In this document: in pieces, positions 1 through 6,977 of the stretch
Layout: every line of letters starts with the position of its first letter
Numbering within the stretch: the stretch's first letter is position 1
NCBI GenBank assembly: GCA_009904025.1
Contig: WYEE01000083.1
Span: forward strand, 1-12,964
Direction: 5' to 3'
Length of the DNA stretch: 12,964 nt
DNA from: Thermogladius sp.
GTDB taxonomy: Archaea > Thermoproteota > Thermoprotei_A > Sulfolobales > Desulfurococcaceae
Translations under genes and position numbers: made by a program
The notes under the pieces: generated by a model
What the model saw: the letters and a program-made list of their open reading frames with translations, nothing else
The model's database searches: none
What the model was told of the DNA's origin: nothing

Positions 1-599
1 GGCTGAAGGAGGTTTGGAGCAAGCTTGGGCATCTCTCCCGGGAAAAACATGCTTGGGCAACAGCCCTGGGCGCCGTAGCATCCTACGGGACGGGAACGGC
101 TTTCCAGGCTGCTTGGGGCCAGGACTTGATCTCGAGAGTATTCGGGTTCGACAAGTACACGGTGAGCATCTACCTGATGATCCTAGCGTTATCCTTCACG
201 GTTTCAGCACCGCTTGTAGGGATAGTAAGCGACAGGGTGATAGGTAGGAGGAAGCCGGTCCTTGTAGCCTCTAACACAGCCTCCACCATCTCCTGGACCA
301 CAATAATACTCTCCATTCTCCTCCATAGCGATGTCATACTACTCTTAAGCCTCATACTACTCGGGGTCTCCATGGGCTTGCACATAGTGGCGCCTCCAAT
401 GGCTAAAGAACCCTACGGGGCGGACTACTCTGCTACCGCGACATCATTCTTCAACCTAGTCTTGTTCACAGGGATAGCCGTCCTCCAGAGCACGGAGCCC
501 TTTGTAGGACCCCTATTCAACTCCCTGTTAAGCGTGGTTGTGTCCGTGATCGGCCTAACGATGGTGCTGGCGTGGTCTCGTGAGACCCTCAACTCTTAG
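1..599 (+). CDS. MFS transporter, C-terminal half (5' end outside window)
   Basis: The reading frame is open from the first bases of the window, so the gene starts upstream; 198 residues are visible. They contain about six hydrophobic segments, as expected for TM7-TM12 of a 12-helix major facilitator. The first resembles MFS helix 7, with SYGTGTAFQAAWG near visible residues 27-39. A charged loop, SDRVIGRRKP (about residues 72-81), follows the next helix and matches the second copy of MFS motif A between TM8 and TM9. Four more helices follow, including an SFFNLVLFTG stretch typical of TM11. The role is secondary transport across the cytoplasmic membrane; the substrate cannot be read from this half. 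Its last 11 bases overlap the end of the flavin-reductase-like gene on the other strand. Family assignment is good; specificity unknown. Confidence 0.85.
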   Translation, partial: LKEVWSKLGHLSREKHAWATALGAVASYGTGTAFQAAWGQDLISRVFGFDKYTVSIYLMILALSFTVSAPLVGIVSDRVIGRRKPVLVASNTASTISWTTIILSILLHSDVILLLSLILLGVSMGLHIVAPPMAKEPYGADYSATATSFFNLVLFTGIAVLQSTEPFVGPLFNSLLSVVVSVIGLTMVLAWSRETLNS

Positions 600-1164
600 G
601 GGCAAATATGATTTTCCCGGGCACCGTGAAAGCCCTGCCTCTGACGTGCATCAATATCCTAGCTTTCTCTAGATTCCAGCTATATCTCTCGTAGAGGTCT
701 TCCCTAACATGTATAGCGAGGACACGTGCGAGGACTAGACTAACGGATTCGACGTCGAGGAATCTCTCCACCCGGCACTCGAGGAACCCGTATGAGCCTT
801 TGACCCCGGGTGCTCTAACCTGCTTCGACGGCTGTGGCTCAAGCTTCAACAGCCTCCATTTATCAGTGTTTCTCCCGCTGAGGCTGCCAGCCCGGTAGAC
901 TAGTGCGGCGTGCTCCTCACCCATAGCGTTCACTGTAAACTCCCCTGTCTCAACGAGATTCTGGTAGGTCTTAGTCTCCTTGTCTAACGCCAGGGCTATG
1001 ATGAAGGGGTCATCGTTCACTGGCATAACCCACGAGGCAGCCATCGCGTTGAGTGAACCGTTTTTATCCATTGAGACAATAAGGTAGGCTGGTCTGGGAT
1101 GTAACACGTGGTACTCGCTTGGGTCGATTGTGATGTAAGACTGACTATACCCCATGCGACCCAC
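589..1164 (-). CDS. Flavin reductase-like domain protein (FMN-binding split barrel)
   Basis: The protein has 191 residues, a normal size for the DIM6/NTAB flavin-reductase-like family. The pattern HPRPAYLIVSMD (about 22-33), then NAMAASW (39-45) and a following DDPFIIALAL strand, is the family's FMN-binding split-barrel signature; TGEFTVNAM (72-80) and the RAGSLSGRNTDKW region (91-103) also fit. Members bind FMN and act as NAD(P)H:flavin oxidoreductases or flavoredoxin-like electron carriers in the cytoplasm; the partner is not visible here. I prefer the GTG start at 1164 because a GAGGT Shine-Dalgarno sequence lies 5 bases upstream. An ATG three codons inside (1155) is the alternative but is 14 bases from that site. 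The gene is tail to tail with the MFS gene and divergent from tRNA-Leu. Family sure, exact substrate unknown. Confidence 0.85.
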   Translation of the reverse strand: MGRMGYSQSYITIDPSEYHVLHPRPAYLIVSMDKNGSLNAMAASWVMPVNDDPFIIALALDKETKTYQNLVETGEFTVNAMGEEHAALVYRAGSLSGRNTDKWRLLKLEPQPSKQVRAPGVKGSYGFLECRVERFLDVESVSLVLARVLAIHVREDLYERYSWNLEKARILMHVRGRAFTVPGKIIFAPKS

Positions 1165-1198
1165 GCTATACCTCGGGCATTATGATATTAGCGCTGAA

Positions 1199-1209
1199 TA
1201 ATTAAAAAC
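1199..1209. promoter_or_regulatory. AT-rich TATA-like tract between divergent flavin reductase and tRNA-Leu
   Basis: An AATTAAAAACC tract lies in the 70-base divergent spacer. Its centre is about 26 bases before position 1231, just upstream of the mature tRNA 5' end. On the other strand it is about 27 bases before position 1177, just upstream of the GAGGT and GTG of the flavin-reductase-like gene. That spacing fits archaeal TATA boxes in either direction. Whether one box serves both genes is inference. Confidence 0.45.
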
Positions 1210-1234
1210 CCTGGGTGATAAATAAAGAGACTGA

Positions 1235-1319
1235 GCGGGGGTGCCCGAGCTAGGTCAAAGGGGCCGGGTTGAGGACCCGGTGGCGTAGGCCTGCGTGGGT
1301 TCGAATCCCACCCCCCGCA
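1235..1319 (+). tRNA. tRNA-Leu (anticodon GAG)
   Basis: The sequence folds as a class II tRNA. The acceptor stem GCGGGGG (1235-1241) pairs fully with CCCCCGC (1312-1318), followed by discriminator base A1319. The D stem is CCC/GGG (1244-1246 with 1260-1262). The anticodon stem is CCGGG/CCCGG (1264-1268 with 1276-1280) around a 7-base loop TTGAGGA, which puts GAG at 34-36 (1271-1273) for Leu codons CUC/CUU. A long variable arm (1281-1294) with a GGC/GCC stem is expected for tRNA-Leu. The T arm is GTGGG/CCCAC around TTCGAAT. There is no intron in the anticodon loop and no encoded CCA, so the CCA is added after transcription. Confidence 0.96.
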
Positions 1320-1327
1320 TTATTCAA

Positions 1328-1335
1328 CTATATTA
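1328..1335 (+). promoter_or_regulatory. Probable TATA box for srp54
   Basis: CTATATTA sits between the tRNA and srp54. A start about 26 bases downstream of its centre would fall near 1358. That is upstream of the TTG at 1373 but downstream of the first in-frame TTG at 1355, which supports the shorter SRP54. Confidence 0.45.
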
Positions 1336-1372
1336 GCATTGTAGCCCAATACGCTTGATCCGGGCTGGTAGT

Positions 1373-2716
1373 TTGGTTTTAGACGGGTTGAGGAGGATAG
1401 TAAAGAATTTCCTCGAGTCGAGAGAGTACGAGGAGAGCGTGGACGTATTCATCAAGGAATTGCAGAAGGAGCTTATCAAGAGCGATGTCAACGTTAGGCT
1501 TGTAATGGATTTGACTAAGAGGATTAAAGAGAAAGCTTTAAGCGAGAAGCCACCCCCAGGCTTGACTAGGAGGGAGTGGTTTCTAAGCATAGTTTCCGAG
1601 GAGCTCGTTAACCTGTTCGGCGGGGCGGAGAAACCCCAGGTGAAACCCCCTAGGAAACCCTGGGTTATACTGATGGTTGGTCTACAAGGCTCGGGTAAGA
1701 CGACTACGGCGGGTAAACTAGCCTACTTCTACAAGCTCGAGGGCTTTAAAGTAGGGTTAGTGGCAGCCGACACCTTTAGGCCGGGAGCTTTCGAACAGTT
1801 GAAAACGCTGGGGGACATGGCGGGTGTCCCTGTCTACGGTGAGCCCGGGTCGCAAGACGCCGTCTCCATCGCGGTGAAGGGCGTCGACTTCTTCAGGGAG
1901 AGGGGTTTCGACATAATAATCATTGACACAGCGGGACGCCACCACAGGGAGGAGGACCTCCTCATGGAGATGGAGGATATAGCGAGGAATGTGAGACCGG
2001 ACGAGGTTATTCTGGTCTTAGACGCCTCGATCGGCCAGCAAGCCTTTGAAGTGGCTTCTAAGTTCCATAAGAAAACACCCATTGGATCAATAATAGTCAC
2101 AAAGCTTGATGGAACGGCGAAGGGGGGTGGAGCGTTATCGGCTATCGCAGCGACAGGCGCCAGGATAAAATTCGTCGGTGTGGGAGAGAAGATCGACGAG
2201 CTGGAGCTCTTCGACCCCAAGAGGTTTGTAGCGAGGTTGATGGGTCTAGGAGATCTGGAAGGCTTGTTGGAGAAGGTTAGGAAAGCCAAGGTCGAGCTAA
2301 CCGAGAAAGATGTCCAGGATATACTTGAAGGTAGAGTCAGCATGAGGATCGTGTACAAGCAGCTGGTCAGCCTTAGGAGGATGGGGCCGTTGAGAAAAAT
2401 CTTAGAGATGATACCGGGGGTCCAGTTGAAGATGCCTGCTGAGATAGATTCCAAGGTGCTCGAGGATAAGATGGATAAGTGGGTTGCCGCAATAAACTCG
2501 ATGACGTACGAGGAACTAGACAACCCGGAGATCATAGATAGGAGTAGAATTAAGAGGATCTCCTACGGTGCCGGGGTTGATGTCGAGGACGTTAAAATGC
2601 TCCTGAAACAGTACGAGGCTGTGAAATCTCTCTCGAAGCAGTTGAAGAGGCAGAAGAACCTCCTCGCGAAAATGGGGTTTGACGCGAAGAAGCTGGGCGA
2701 TTTAGCGAAGAGCTGA
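1373..2716 (+). CDS. srp54: Signal recognition particle 54 kDa protein (SRP54/Ffh)
   Basis: SRP54 is the GTPase of the signal recognition particle. It binds SRP RNA and signal sequences and docks with FtsY at the membrane. The N domain (about 1-85) begins VLDGLRRIVKNFL, matching the usual archaeal N-terminus. The G domain carries the P-loop GLQGSGKT (about 103-110), the DTAGR motif (185-189), TKLDG (243-247) and the GGGALS closing loop. The M domain runs from about 295 to the end, with the MTYEELDNPEIID and RSRIKRIS segments typical of the RNA-binding part. At 447 residues the length is normal. I chose TTG 1373 because family proteins start there and the putative TATA box would place the transcript start past the in-frame TTG at 1355; that longer form (453 residues) cannot be excluded. 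The Shine-Dalgarno is weak. Confidence 0.95.
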   Translation: MVLDGLRRIVKNFLESREYEESVDVFIKELQKELIKSDVNVRLVMDLTKRIKEKALSEKPPPGLTRREWFLSIVSEELVNLFGGAEKPQVKPPRKPWVILMVGLQGSGKTTTAGKLAYFYKLEGFKVGLVAADTFRPGAFEQLKTLGDMAGVPVYGEPGSQDAVSIAVKGVDFFRERGFDIIIIDTAGRHHREEDLLMEMEDIARNVRPDEVILVLDASIGQQAFEVASKFHKKTPIGSIIVTKLDGTAKGGGALSAIAATGARIKFVGVGEKIDELELFDPKRFVARLMGLGDLEGLLEKVRKAKVELTEKDVQDILEGRVSMRIVYKQLVSLRRMGPLRKILEMIPGVQLKMPAEIDSKVLEDKMDKWVAAINSMTYEELDNPEIIDRSRIKRISYGAGVDVEDVKMLLKQYEAVKSLSKQLKRQKNLLAKMGFDAKKLGDLAKS

Positions 2717-2739
2717 CATACCATGCTTATTTCCTCGGC

Positions 2740-2749
2740 CTAAATTAAC
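2740..2749 (+). promoter_or_regulatory. Probable TATA box for pus10
   Basis: CTAAATTAAC in the 70-base gap between srp54 and pus10 is the only AT-rich box there. A start about 26 bases downstream would fall near 2771, giving a leader of about 16 bases that contains GGTGG just before the ATG at 2787. This suggests pus10 need not depend on srp54 transcription. Confidence 0.45.
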
Positions 2750-2786
2750 TTACACTCCGACAAATCAGGGGATCGAGTGGTGGCTG

Positions 2787-4100
2787 ATGAGCGGGTCAGT
2801 CGTTGGAGAAATCCTGGATTCAGCTGAGCGGGTGTTAGCGAAGTACCCTCTATGCGACCACTGCCTTGGAAGGCTTTTCGCCAGGCTGGGTCGTGAACTA
2901 GGCAACGATGAGAGGGGGCGCGCGTTGAAGATCCTTCTAGCTATGAGGTTCACCCTAAGGGGGAATGAGCCTGCTGGTGAGAGGGACAGGGAGGTCTTGT
3001 CCACGCTTGCCAGGAACGCTGGGGAACCCTTCACAAGGCTCTACCTCAAGCTCTACAACCAGCAACTCGACGCTGAGAAATGCTATGTATGCGGAGGCAT
3101 GCTCTCACGTAGCTTGTTCGACGAGCTTGCCTCAAAGATCGCAGGCGAGCTTAAGAAGGTGAACGCCTCAACCTTCTTAATCGGTGTAAGGTTAGGGGAA
3201 GGGGTCTTTGAGAGGGAGCTTGAGGTATTGAAGTTATCCGGCTTGAACTATAGCGAGTCTATTAAGAGTGAGATTAAAAGAGAGGTTGGGAAGCGTGTTA
3301 GCTTGATAACAGGGCTACAGCCATCTTTCACAAACCCCGATGCACTCGCTATCGTCGAGTTCCCAAGCCTCAACGTCTCCCTCGACATTAAACCAGTATA
3401 CTTGAAGGGGATGTACTTGAAGCTTGGTAGAAACATATCTCACACCCCGTGGATCACGAGAGAGGGCGTTAAGAAATACCCGCTTAGCATACAAGAGTTC
3501 CTGGACGCCAAGTTGAGGGGGCTCTTTCAAGCCGAGAAAACCCTCATCCACGCGGCTGGTAGAGAAGACGTGGATGCACGCATGGTGGGCACTGGCAGGC
3601 CCCTTGTCGTCGAGGTTGTGAAGCCTTTGAAAAGAAGGGTTGAGATAGGGGAGTTGAACAAGCTTCTCCAGGCGGGCGTGATATCGGTTGTGGTAGAGGG
3701 CTACGCGACGCCGCGGGATGTAAGAGTCGTCAAAGAGGTTGTCGGAAGAAAGGCGAAGGTGTACAAGATCCTGGTGTTGTTGGAGGAGGATGTTGGAGAT
3801 GACCGGCTTGAACAATTAGAAAGCTTCTTTAGAAACAGGGTTGTCACGCAGAGGACTCCGGCTAGGATATTGAGGAGGAAGAAGGATGTAGCTAGGAGGA
3901 GGAAGGTTTACGCTGTCAAAGCGATCAGGCTCGGGAGGAGGGTGGTTGAAGCACTCGTCTACTGTGAAAGCGGCTTATACGTCAAAGAGCTCGTACACTG
4001 CGACGGCGGGAGGACAAGCCCTTGTTTCCCAAGCGTGCTAGGGGTTGGGGCCCGGCCCCTCGAGCTAGATGTATTAGGCTTCACCGAGAAACCTGAGTAG
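2787..4100 (+). CDS. pus10: tRNA pseudouridine synthase Pus10
   Basis: Pus10 converts U54 and U55 of archaeal tRNAs to pseudouridine, doing the T-loop job that TruB does in bacteria. At 437 residues it is full length. The N-terminal part has the paired cysteines of the family's zinc site: C23 and C26 in PLCDHCLGRLF, C99 and C102 in KCYVCGG. This is followed by a THUMP-like region. The catalytic domain has AGREDVDARMVGTGRP (about 257-271), where the Asp of DVDAR (D263) is the expected catalytic residue. The C-terminal block GLYVKELVHCDGGRT (396-410) matches the pseudouridine-synthase end motif. The ATG start has GGTGG three bases upstream. It heads the RNA and translation gene block, 54 bases before rpl21e. 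Confidence 0.96.
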   Translation: MSGSVVGEILDSAERVLAKYPLCDHCLGRLFARLGRELGNDERGRALKILLAMRFTLRGNEPAGERDREVLSTLARNAGEPFTRLYLKLYNQQLDAEKCYVCGGMLSRSLFDELASKIAGELKKVNASTFLIGVRLGEGVFERELEVLKLSGLNYSESIKSEIKREVGKRVSLITGLQPSFTNPDALAIVEFPSLNVSLDIKPVYLKGMYLKLGRNISHTPWITREGVKKYPLSIQEFLDAKLRGLFQAEKTLIHAAGREDVDARMVGTGRPLVVEVVKPLKRRVEIGELNKLLQAGVISVVVEGYATPRDVRVVKEVVGRKAKVYKILVLLEEDVGDDRLEQLESFFRNRVVTQRTPARILRRKKDVARRRKVYAVKAIRLGRRVVEALVYCESGLYVKELVHCDGGRTSPCFPSVLGVGARPLELDVLGFTEKPE

Positions 4101-4102
4101 AG

Positions 4103-4110
4103 TTTTAAAA
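4103..4110 (+). promoter_or_regulatory. TATA box for rpl21e-rpoF
   Basis: TTTTAAAA begins two bases after the pus10 stop codon and is the best TATA match in this gap. A transcript start about 26 bases downstream of its centre would lie near 4133, virtually on an in-frame ATG at 4134 and about 20 bases before the conserved L21e start at 4155. Confidence 0.55.
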
Positions 4111-4154
4111 GTCTAAACAAGCATTTTCTTTCAATGCTTACAAGGGTATTAACA

Positions 4155-4460
4155 ATGGTTAAAGCACCTAGAGGATACAGGCATAGGACGAGGAGAGTTT
4201 TGAAGAAGAGCGTGAGGGAGAAAGGTGCTGTTCCGTCTCTCAGCAGGCTCCTAGTCGAATACAAGGAGGGCGATGTAGTGCACATCGATATAAACCCATC
4301 TGTCCACAAGGGTATGCCTCACAGGAGATACCAGGGTAAAACAGGCATCGTCGTCGGGAGAAGGGGGAGAGCCCTAATCGTGAGAGTAAAGCTTGGCGAA
4401 AAAGAGAAAACGCTCTTCGTGAGGCCGGAGCACGTGGTTAAAGCCGGTGCCGGTGGGTAG
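4155..4460 (+). CDS. rpl21e: Large-subunit ribosomal protein L21e (eL21)
   Basis: L21e is a 50S subunit protein shared by archaea and eukaryotes, and absent from bacteria. The 101-residue protein starts MVKAPRGYRHRTRR, the classic N-terminus. It continues with a KOW-like beta barrel: YKEGDVVHIDINPSVHKG, then HRRYQGKTGIVVGRRG, and ends with FVRPEHVV. It is very basic, as expected for an rRNA-binding protein. The chosen ATG at 4155 matches the family N-terminus and has AGGG eight bases upstream. An in-frame ATG at 4134 would add seven residues (MLTRVLT) and would lie at the predicted transcript start. The rpoF gene follows after two bases, and its Shine-Dalgarno lies within the end of this gene, so the two are likely translationally coupled. 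Confidence 0.96.
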   Translation: MVKAPRGYRHRTRRVLKKSVREKGAVPSLSRLLVEYKEGDVVHIDINPSVHKGMPHRRYQGKTGIVVGRRGRALIVRVKLGEKEKTLFVRPEHVVKAGAGG

Positions 4461-4462
4461 AT

Positions 4463-4825
4463 TTGAGTAGAGTTGTCAAGATGAATATCCTCGAGCAGAA
4501 GATGTTATCAAATCCCGAGGCTGCTGAAATACTCCGCGGTTTGGTTGAGAGGATAAAGAGCAGGGAGGGTAACGTGTCTCCTCTCCTAGCGAAAACATTG
4601 AACTATCTTGAAAAACACTCCAAGCTCAGGGGCGGAGAGAGCGCTCAATCTGTTAGAATGTTTCTTAAAGGGCTTGGTTTCAAGGATGAGACGATCGTGA
4701 TGATACTGAATATATGTCCAAAGACTATTGAAGAGCTGAGGATTCTACTAGATTACGAGGAGCGGTATGTAGAGGAGAACGTGTTAAAAGAGACGTTAGA
4801 GTACTTGAAGAACGTCTGCTCCTAG
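4463..4825 (+). CDS. rpoF: DNA-directed RNA polymerase subunit Rpo4 (RpoF)
   Basis: Rpo4 (RpoF) pairs with Rpo7 (RpoE) to form the stalk of the archaeal RNA polymerase, equivalent to eukaryotic Rpb4/Rpb7, and helps open-complex formation and RNA handling. The protein has 120 residues, close to the family's usual length. Two helical parts are visible. The SPLLAKTLNYLEKHSKL region (39-55) is followed by ESAQSVRMFLKGLGF (59-73). The C-terminal HRDC-like part has the signature ILNICPKTIEELRILL (82-97). The TTG start is supported by GGTGGG (4452-4457) five bases upstream, inside the end of rpl21e; the internal ATG (Met7) has no such site. The rpl21e-rpoF pairing is a conserved archaeal arrangement and supports the call. 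Confidence 0.93.
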   Translation: MSRVVKMNILEQKMLSNPEAAEILRGLVERIKSREGNVSPLLAKTLNYLEKHSKLRGGESAQSVRMFLKGLGFKDETIVMILNICPKTIEELRILLDYEERYVEENVLKETLEYLKNVCS

Positions 4826-4922
4826 GAGTAGTCGTGTTCAACTGAAGATAGAGGTGAAAGCTAATATTAATCTCTTTCAAGCTTTAAAATAATGGTGGGC
4901 GACGAGAGAGGTCTGAGAGATT
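4826..4922 (+). promoter_or_regulatory. Intergenic region with TATA box before the DUF655-ksgA-hemK2-trmJ operon
   Basis: This 97-base gap holds a good TATA-like element, CTTTAAAATAA at 4882-4892. The predicted transcript start is near 4913, about 10 bases before the DUF655 start. A pyrimidine-rich TCTCTTTC tract just upstream (4871-4878) could help end the rpl21e-rpoF transcript, but no hairpin is evident. I infer a new transcription unit begins here. Confidence 0.5.
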
Positions 4923-5555
4923 TTGTCCAGAAGACAGTTTGAAGCGAGAAGGGAGACGGGTAGAGAGCCTGCTATGTATGTCGTAGACTACTTGGAGACC
5001 GGGAATCCCTCGGATAGGCATTTCGAGCATAGAAACCAGCCTTTGGTTCAGGGGGTCGGGGTTAAATTCATCTCTCTGCTTGAGGCAACACCTCTCCCAG
5101 CAATTAGGATAGATATCTTCGAGAGAGTCGATTTAGGCCCCCACAGTAAGGTTAAACACATCCTGCACGTCTCATACGAAGACTTGACAAGTGTGGCTAG
5201 GGCGAATCTGCCTGAGGCTTTGAGAAGGATTGTGTTGGAGAACGAGCGGCTTTACGTAGACTTCTTCAACGTATCGGAGCCCATAAACATCAGGTTGCAC
5301 GCCCTCGAATTACTCCCAGGTATAGGTAAGAAGACTATGAAGACTATTCTGGAGGAGAGGAGTAACAAAAGGTTTGAAAGCTTCGCGGATATTAAGGAGA
5401 GGGTGAAAATAGACCCCGTTAAAATAATCGTGGAGCGCCTGATTAAAGAGCTCCTTGGGGGCGAGAAGTACTATTTGTTCATAAAGCCGAAAGAGAGGGC
5501 GATAGGCGAAGTCTACCTAGGCTACTTGGAGAGACTGCATGGAGAACTATACTGA
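4923..5555 (+). CDS. DUF655 family protein (helix-hairpin-helix, function unknown)
   Basis: This 210-residue protein belongs to the archaeal DUF655 family, whose biochemical role is not established to my knowledge. The N-terminal two thirds is a compact alpha/beta region starting YVVDYLETG (19-27) and including VQGVGVKFISLLEA, ending with an FFNVSEPINIRLHALE segment. It leads into a helix-hairpin-helix motif, LELLPGIGKKTMKTILEE (128-145), of the kind that contacts nucleic-acid backbones non-specifically. A basic tail follows. The family's usual place beside rpl21e, rpoF and ksgA is kept here. Its end overlaps ksgA by 17 bases, so co-translation and a role in RNA or ribosome maturation are reasonable inferences. 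The TTG start has AGGT ten bases upstream; an ATG at 4974 would give a 193-residue protein and is a real alternative. Confidence 0.9.
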   Translation: MSRRQFEARRETGREPAMYVVDYLETGNPSDRHFEHRNQPLVQGVGVKFISLLEATPLPAIRIDIFERVDLGPHSKVKHILHVSYEDLTSVARANLPEALRRIVLENERLYVDFFNVSEPINIRLHALELLPGIGKKTMKTILEERSNKRFESFADIKERVKIDPVKIIVERLIKELLGGEKYYLFIKPKERAIGEVYLGYLERLHGELY

Positions 5556-6375
5556 CGGGGGAGATTCCACTAGTTTTCCCGCCATTCTGAAGAGGATCCT
5601 CGACAAGGTGAGGTCAGGCGACTTAAAGCTAAGGAGGAGGCTCAGCCAGCATATCACTTCGAGCCCTCGTGTGGTTAAATGGATCCTAGACTCGGTGGAC
5701 AAGAACGTTGAAGTGCTTGAAGTAGGCTCTGGAACCGGTATCTTAACATACTTCCTCTGCCGGAACACTAGGAGGGTTGTTGTAGCAGTCGAGGTCGATA
5801 AAACTCTAGCCGAGTTCTCCGCTAGCATAGTGGACTGCCCTAACACCGTCATTATAGTGGGGGATATACTGGAGATCGATGTGGCGGCGAGGCAGGTTGT
5901 CTCAAGCGTCCCCTACGGTATCTCCAGCGAACTCTTGGCCAAGATATCTAGGAGTAACAGTGTTGAGAGAGCCGTGTTGATCCTCCAGAGAGAGGTTGTA
6001 GACAGAATTATATCAGGGCCCGGTAGCGGTAGCTACGGCAGGTTGAGTGTGATGGTGAGACTACTCTTCAACGTTGTACCAGGGCCTGTCTTCCCACGCT
6101 CGGACTTCTACCCGAGACCACGGGTAGACTCGAGAGGCGTTATCCTTGTTAGGAAGAGACTCTACGATGAGGAGGTGGCGTTGATCGAGGATTTAACAAG
6201 GGCAATCTTCCCATACAGGAGGAAAATTCTTGGTGGTGTTGTAGAGAGGGTTTTCAAGCTTGAGAGAGAGGAGCTGGAGTCGATCGGTCTTGACCCTAAT
6301 AGGAGGGTCGAGGAGTTGGGGGAGGGCGATCTCACACGGTTGGCGAGCTTCCTGAGGTCAAGAGGATTGTTGTAG
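5539..6375 (+). CDS. ksgA: rRNA adenine N6-dimethyltransferase KsgA/Dim1, with S-V-P-Y motif IV
   Basis: KsgA/Dim1 uses S-adenosylmethionine to dimethylate two adjacent adenines in the loop near the 3' end of 16S rRNA, a late step in small-subunit assembly. The 278-residue protein has the Rossmann motif I LEVGSGTGILT (60-70), the ribose-binding acidic residue E85 in VEVD, GDIL (108-111), and the C-terminal YGRLSVMV and FYPRPRVDS blocks typical of the family. Two signatures are altered. The N-terminal LGQ(N/H)F motif reads LSQHI (35-39), and catalytic motif IV N-(L/I/V)-P-Y reads S-V-P-Y (123-126, codon AGC at 5905). Ser occurs at this place in some DNA N6-adenine methylases, so activity is possible. 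The ATG has GGAG seven bases upstream, inside DUF655. hemK2 follows after 11 bases. Confidence 0.93.
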   Translation: MENYTDGGDSTSFPAILKRILDKVRSGDLKLRRRLSQHITSSPRVVKWILDSVDKNVEVLEVGSGTGILTYFLCRNTRRVVVAVEVDKTLAEFSASIVDCPNTVIIVGDILEIDVAARQVVSSVPYGISSELLAKISRSNSVERAVLILQREVVDRIISGPGSGSYGRLSVMVRLLFNVVPGPVFPRSDFYPRPRVDSRGVILVRKRLYDEEVALIEDLTRAIFPYRRKILGGVVERVFKLEREELESIGLDPNRRVEELGEGDLTRLASFLRSRGLL

Positions 6376-6386
6376 ACGGAGTAGTA

Positions 6387-6977
6387 TTGTCTGTTTTGAA
6401 AGACGTCTACGAGCCTAGTGATGACACCTGGCTTGCATCGAAGCTACTAGATTACTACAGGGGTTCAGATCTGTTCAGGAAGCTGGATGTATGCGTTGAC
6501 ATGGGCTCCGGCACAGGCTTCCTAGGCTTGTACTCGCTTGTCAAGGGGATCTGCGGGAGGGTTATATTCATAGATATAAATGAGAAAGCCCTGGTGAACA
6601 CCTCGCTGAACCTGGGTTTGAACAAACTTGGAGGCCGCGGCCTCATCCTGGATTCTTCGACGGGGTTGAGAGACTCTATAGCCGAACTAGTTATCGCGAA
6701 CCCCCCTTACCTACCCGGCAACCCCATGGACGATTTGGATAAAGCCTTTTATACGGGCCCGGAGGGATACGAGGTGGTTGTAGAGTTCATCCGCGAGGCG
6801 TGCAGGCTCCTACGTGTAGGGGGCTTTTTTATTTTAACGTACTCTAGCCTAAGCAATACCGGAGTTATCGAGAGGGAGATCGCGAAGTGTTTTGGAATAA
6901 ATAAGGTGGAGTCTAAACGTTTCTTCTTCGAGGAATTGAGAGGGCTCCTACTAGAGAAGAGTGGTGTCCGCGCGTGA
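6387..6977 (+). CDS. HemK2/Mtq2-type protein-glutamine methyltransferase
   Basis: The 196-residue protein is a single-domain class I methyltransferase. Its N-terminal VYEPSDDTWL (7-16) is the hallmark of the HemK2/Mtq2/PrmC-related group. Motif I is VDMGSGTGFLGL (37-48), the acidic ribose contact is D63, and the catalytic NPPYLP is at 105-110. It lacks the N-terminal helical domain of bacterial PrmC, as archaeal and eukaryotic members do. The known role of the group is N5-methylation of the glutamine in the GGQ motif of release factor aRF1/eRF1, together with the small zinc protein Trm112. No Trm112 gene is seen in this window. The TTG start has GGAG five bases upstream. Its stop overlaps the start of trmJ (GTGA), indicating tight coupling. 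Confidence 0.9.
   Translation: MSVLKDVYEPSDDTWLASKLLDYYRGSDLFRKLDVCVDMGSGTGFLGLYSLVKGICGRVIFIDINEKALVNTSLNLGLNKLGGRGLILDSSTGLRDSIAELVIANPPYLPGNPMDDLDKAFYTGPEGYEVVVEFIREACRLLRVGGFFILTYSSLSNTGVIEREIAKCFGINKVESKRFFFEELRGLLLEKSGVRA

Noticed and set aside
1269..1275. Possible intron in the tRNA-Leu anticodon loop, common in crenarchaea
   Set aside because: The loop is exactly seven bases (TTGAGGA) between paired stems, so there is no insert.
1834..2535. Long minus-strand open frame opposite srp54
   Set aside because: Its translation is low complexity and Ser-rich, typical of a shadow frame opposite a well-conserved gene; the sense strand is clearly SRP54.
2784..2827. Possible C/D box sRNA: TGATGA at 2785 followed by CTGA at 2824, overlapping the pus10 start
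   Set aside because: No convincing internal D'/C' pair or terminal stem, the C box lacks the leading purine, and the motifs lie in normal coding sequence.
3315..3815. Minus-strand open frame opposite pus10
   Set aside because: It is antisense to the conserved Pus10 catalytic region and shows no domain pattern or ribosome site of its own.
4892..4942. Short ATG reading frame of 16 codons before and into DUF655
   Set aside because: It lies upstream of the predicted transcript start, is out of frame with DUF655, and has no recognisable product.
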